Of a DNA stretch of 6,183 nt, positions 5,973 to 6,183 are shown piece by piece (position 1 is the first letter of the stretch; each line of letters begins with the position of its first letter). This stretch comes from Pseudomonadota bacterium (GTDB lineage: Bacteria > Pseudomonadota > Gammaproteobacteria > Burkholderiales > Sulfuriferulaceae): the NCBI GenBank assembly GCA_021790625.1, contig JAJYGL010000228.1, forward strand, positions 10,556 through 16,738, read 5' to 3'. The notes beneath the pieces are model-generated. The model was not told where the DNA came from, did no database searches, and saw only the letters and a list, made by a program, of their open reading frames with translations. The translations under genes were made by a program, and so were the position numbers.

Positions 5973-6183
5973 GGTTTAATTCGCCAATAAAAGTTTGTAA
6001 TGTGTCAGGTAGTGGTGCCGATATGGAAAGTATCTCATCGCTGAGTGGATGGCGCAAATCCAGTTGCCTCGCGTGCAGAAACATACGCTTTAGTCCCTGT
6101 TTGATCAAGGTGCGGTTGAGTGAAAAATCACCATACTTGTCATCGCCTGCAATGGGGAATCCGCTGTGTGCCAAGTGCACCCG
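5944..6183 (-). CDS. rluC: Ribosomal large subunit pseudouridine synthase RluC, C-terminal fragment (gene continues beyond window)
   Basis: The last 79 residues of an RluA-family enzyme that converts uridines of 23S rRNA to pseudouridine (RluC acts at 955, 2504 and 2580 in E. coli). The frame is open through base 6183. The visible part starts with RVHLAHSGFPIAGDDKYGD, the conserved segment after the catalytic core in this family, and continues with LKRMFLHARQLDLRHPLSDE and an APLPDTL motif typical of the RluC/RluD C-terminus. The catalytic Asp and any S4 domain would lie outside the window. RluC rather than RluA or RluD is favoured by the GDDKYGD segment and by the HAD phosphatase gene overlapping its stop. 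Truncation is only from the window edge. Confidence 0.92.
   Translation of the reverse strand, partial: RVHLAHSGFPIAGDDKYGDFSLNRTLIKQGLKRMFLHARQLDLRHPLSDEILSISAPLPDTLQTFIGELNHANKKQYEE

Overview
The window holds six protein genes and no RNA gene, insertion sequence or CRISPR array. Nearly every base is coding, and no gap exceeds 80 bases. It looks like a chromosomal segment of a betaproteobacterium with roughly balanced base composition (judged by eye). The main clue is the trio of ECF-type sigma factor, DUF3619 protein and DUF3106 protein, which I know chiefly from Betaproteobacteria. The order rluC - HAD phosphatase - sppA also fits. I cannot name a genus; an order such as Nitrosomonadales is only a guess.

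Layout. Positions 1-2778 on the plus strand carry a large membrane-bound c-di-GMP enzyme (membrane helices-PAS-GAF-GGDEF-EAL), cut at its N-terminus by the window edge. A 76-base convergent gap follows, with one imperfect hairpin. The rest (2855-6183) is a compact minus-strand gene run, transcribed from right to left: the 3' end of rluC (23S rRNA pseudouridine synthase), a HAD-IA phosphatase of the phosphoglycolate phosphatase type, a short-form sppA signal peptide peptidase, an ECF-like sigma factor, a single-pass membrane protein (DUF3619), and a secreted helical-repeat protein (DUF3106). Neighbours overlap by 29, 8 and 25 bases or lie 31-45 bases apart, so one operon or at least heavy translational coupling is likely.

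How the genes may work together. The last three genes have the architecture of an envelope-sensing circuit: a cytoplasmic sigma factor, a one-helix protein with a cytoplasmic N-terminal domain (candidate anti-sigma factor), and a periplasmic protein built from five exact 18-residue repeats carrying LTPxQ-like motifs reminiscent of CpxP/Spy. This resembles the CnrH-CnrY-CnrX plan in logic, but it is inference; DUF3619 and DUF3106 have no function that I know of. SppA lies just upstream and could belong to the same envelope-maintenance theme. The c-di-GMP gene is convergent and probably an independent unit.

The most noteworthy features are the putative sigma/membrane/periplasmic module, the 18-residue periodicity of the DUF3106 protein, and a perfect 11-bp inverted repeat inside the DUF3619 gene.
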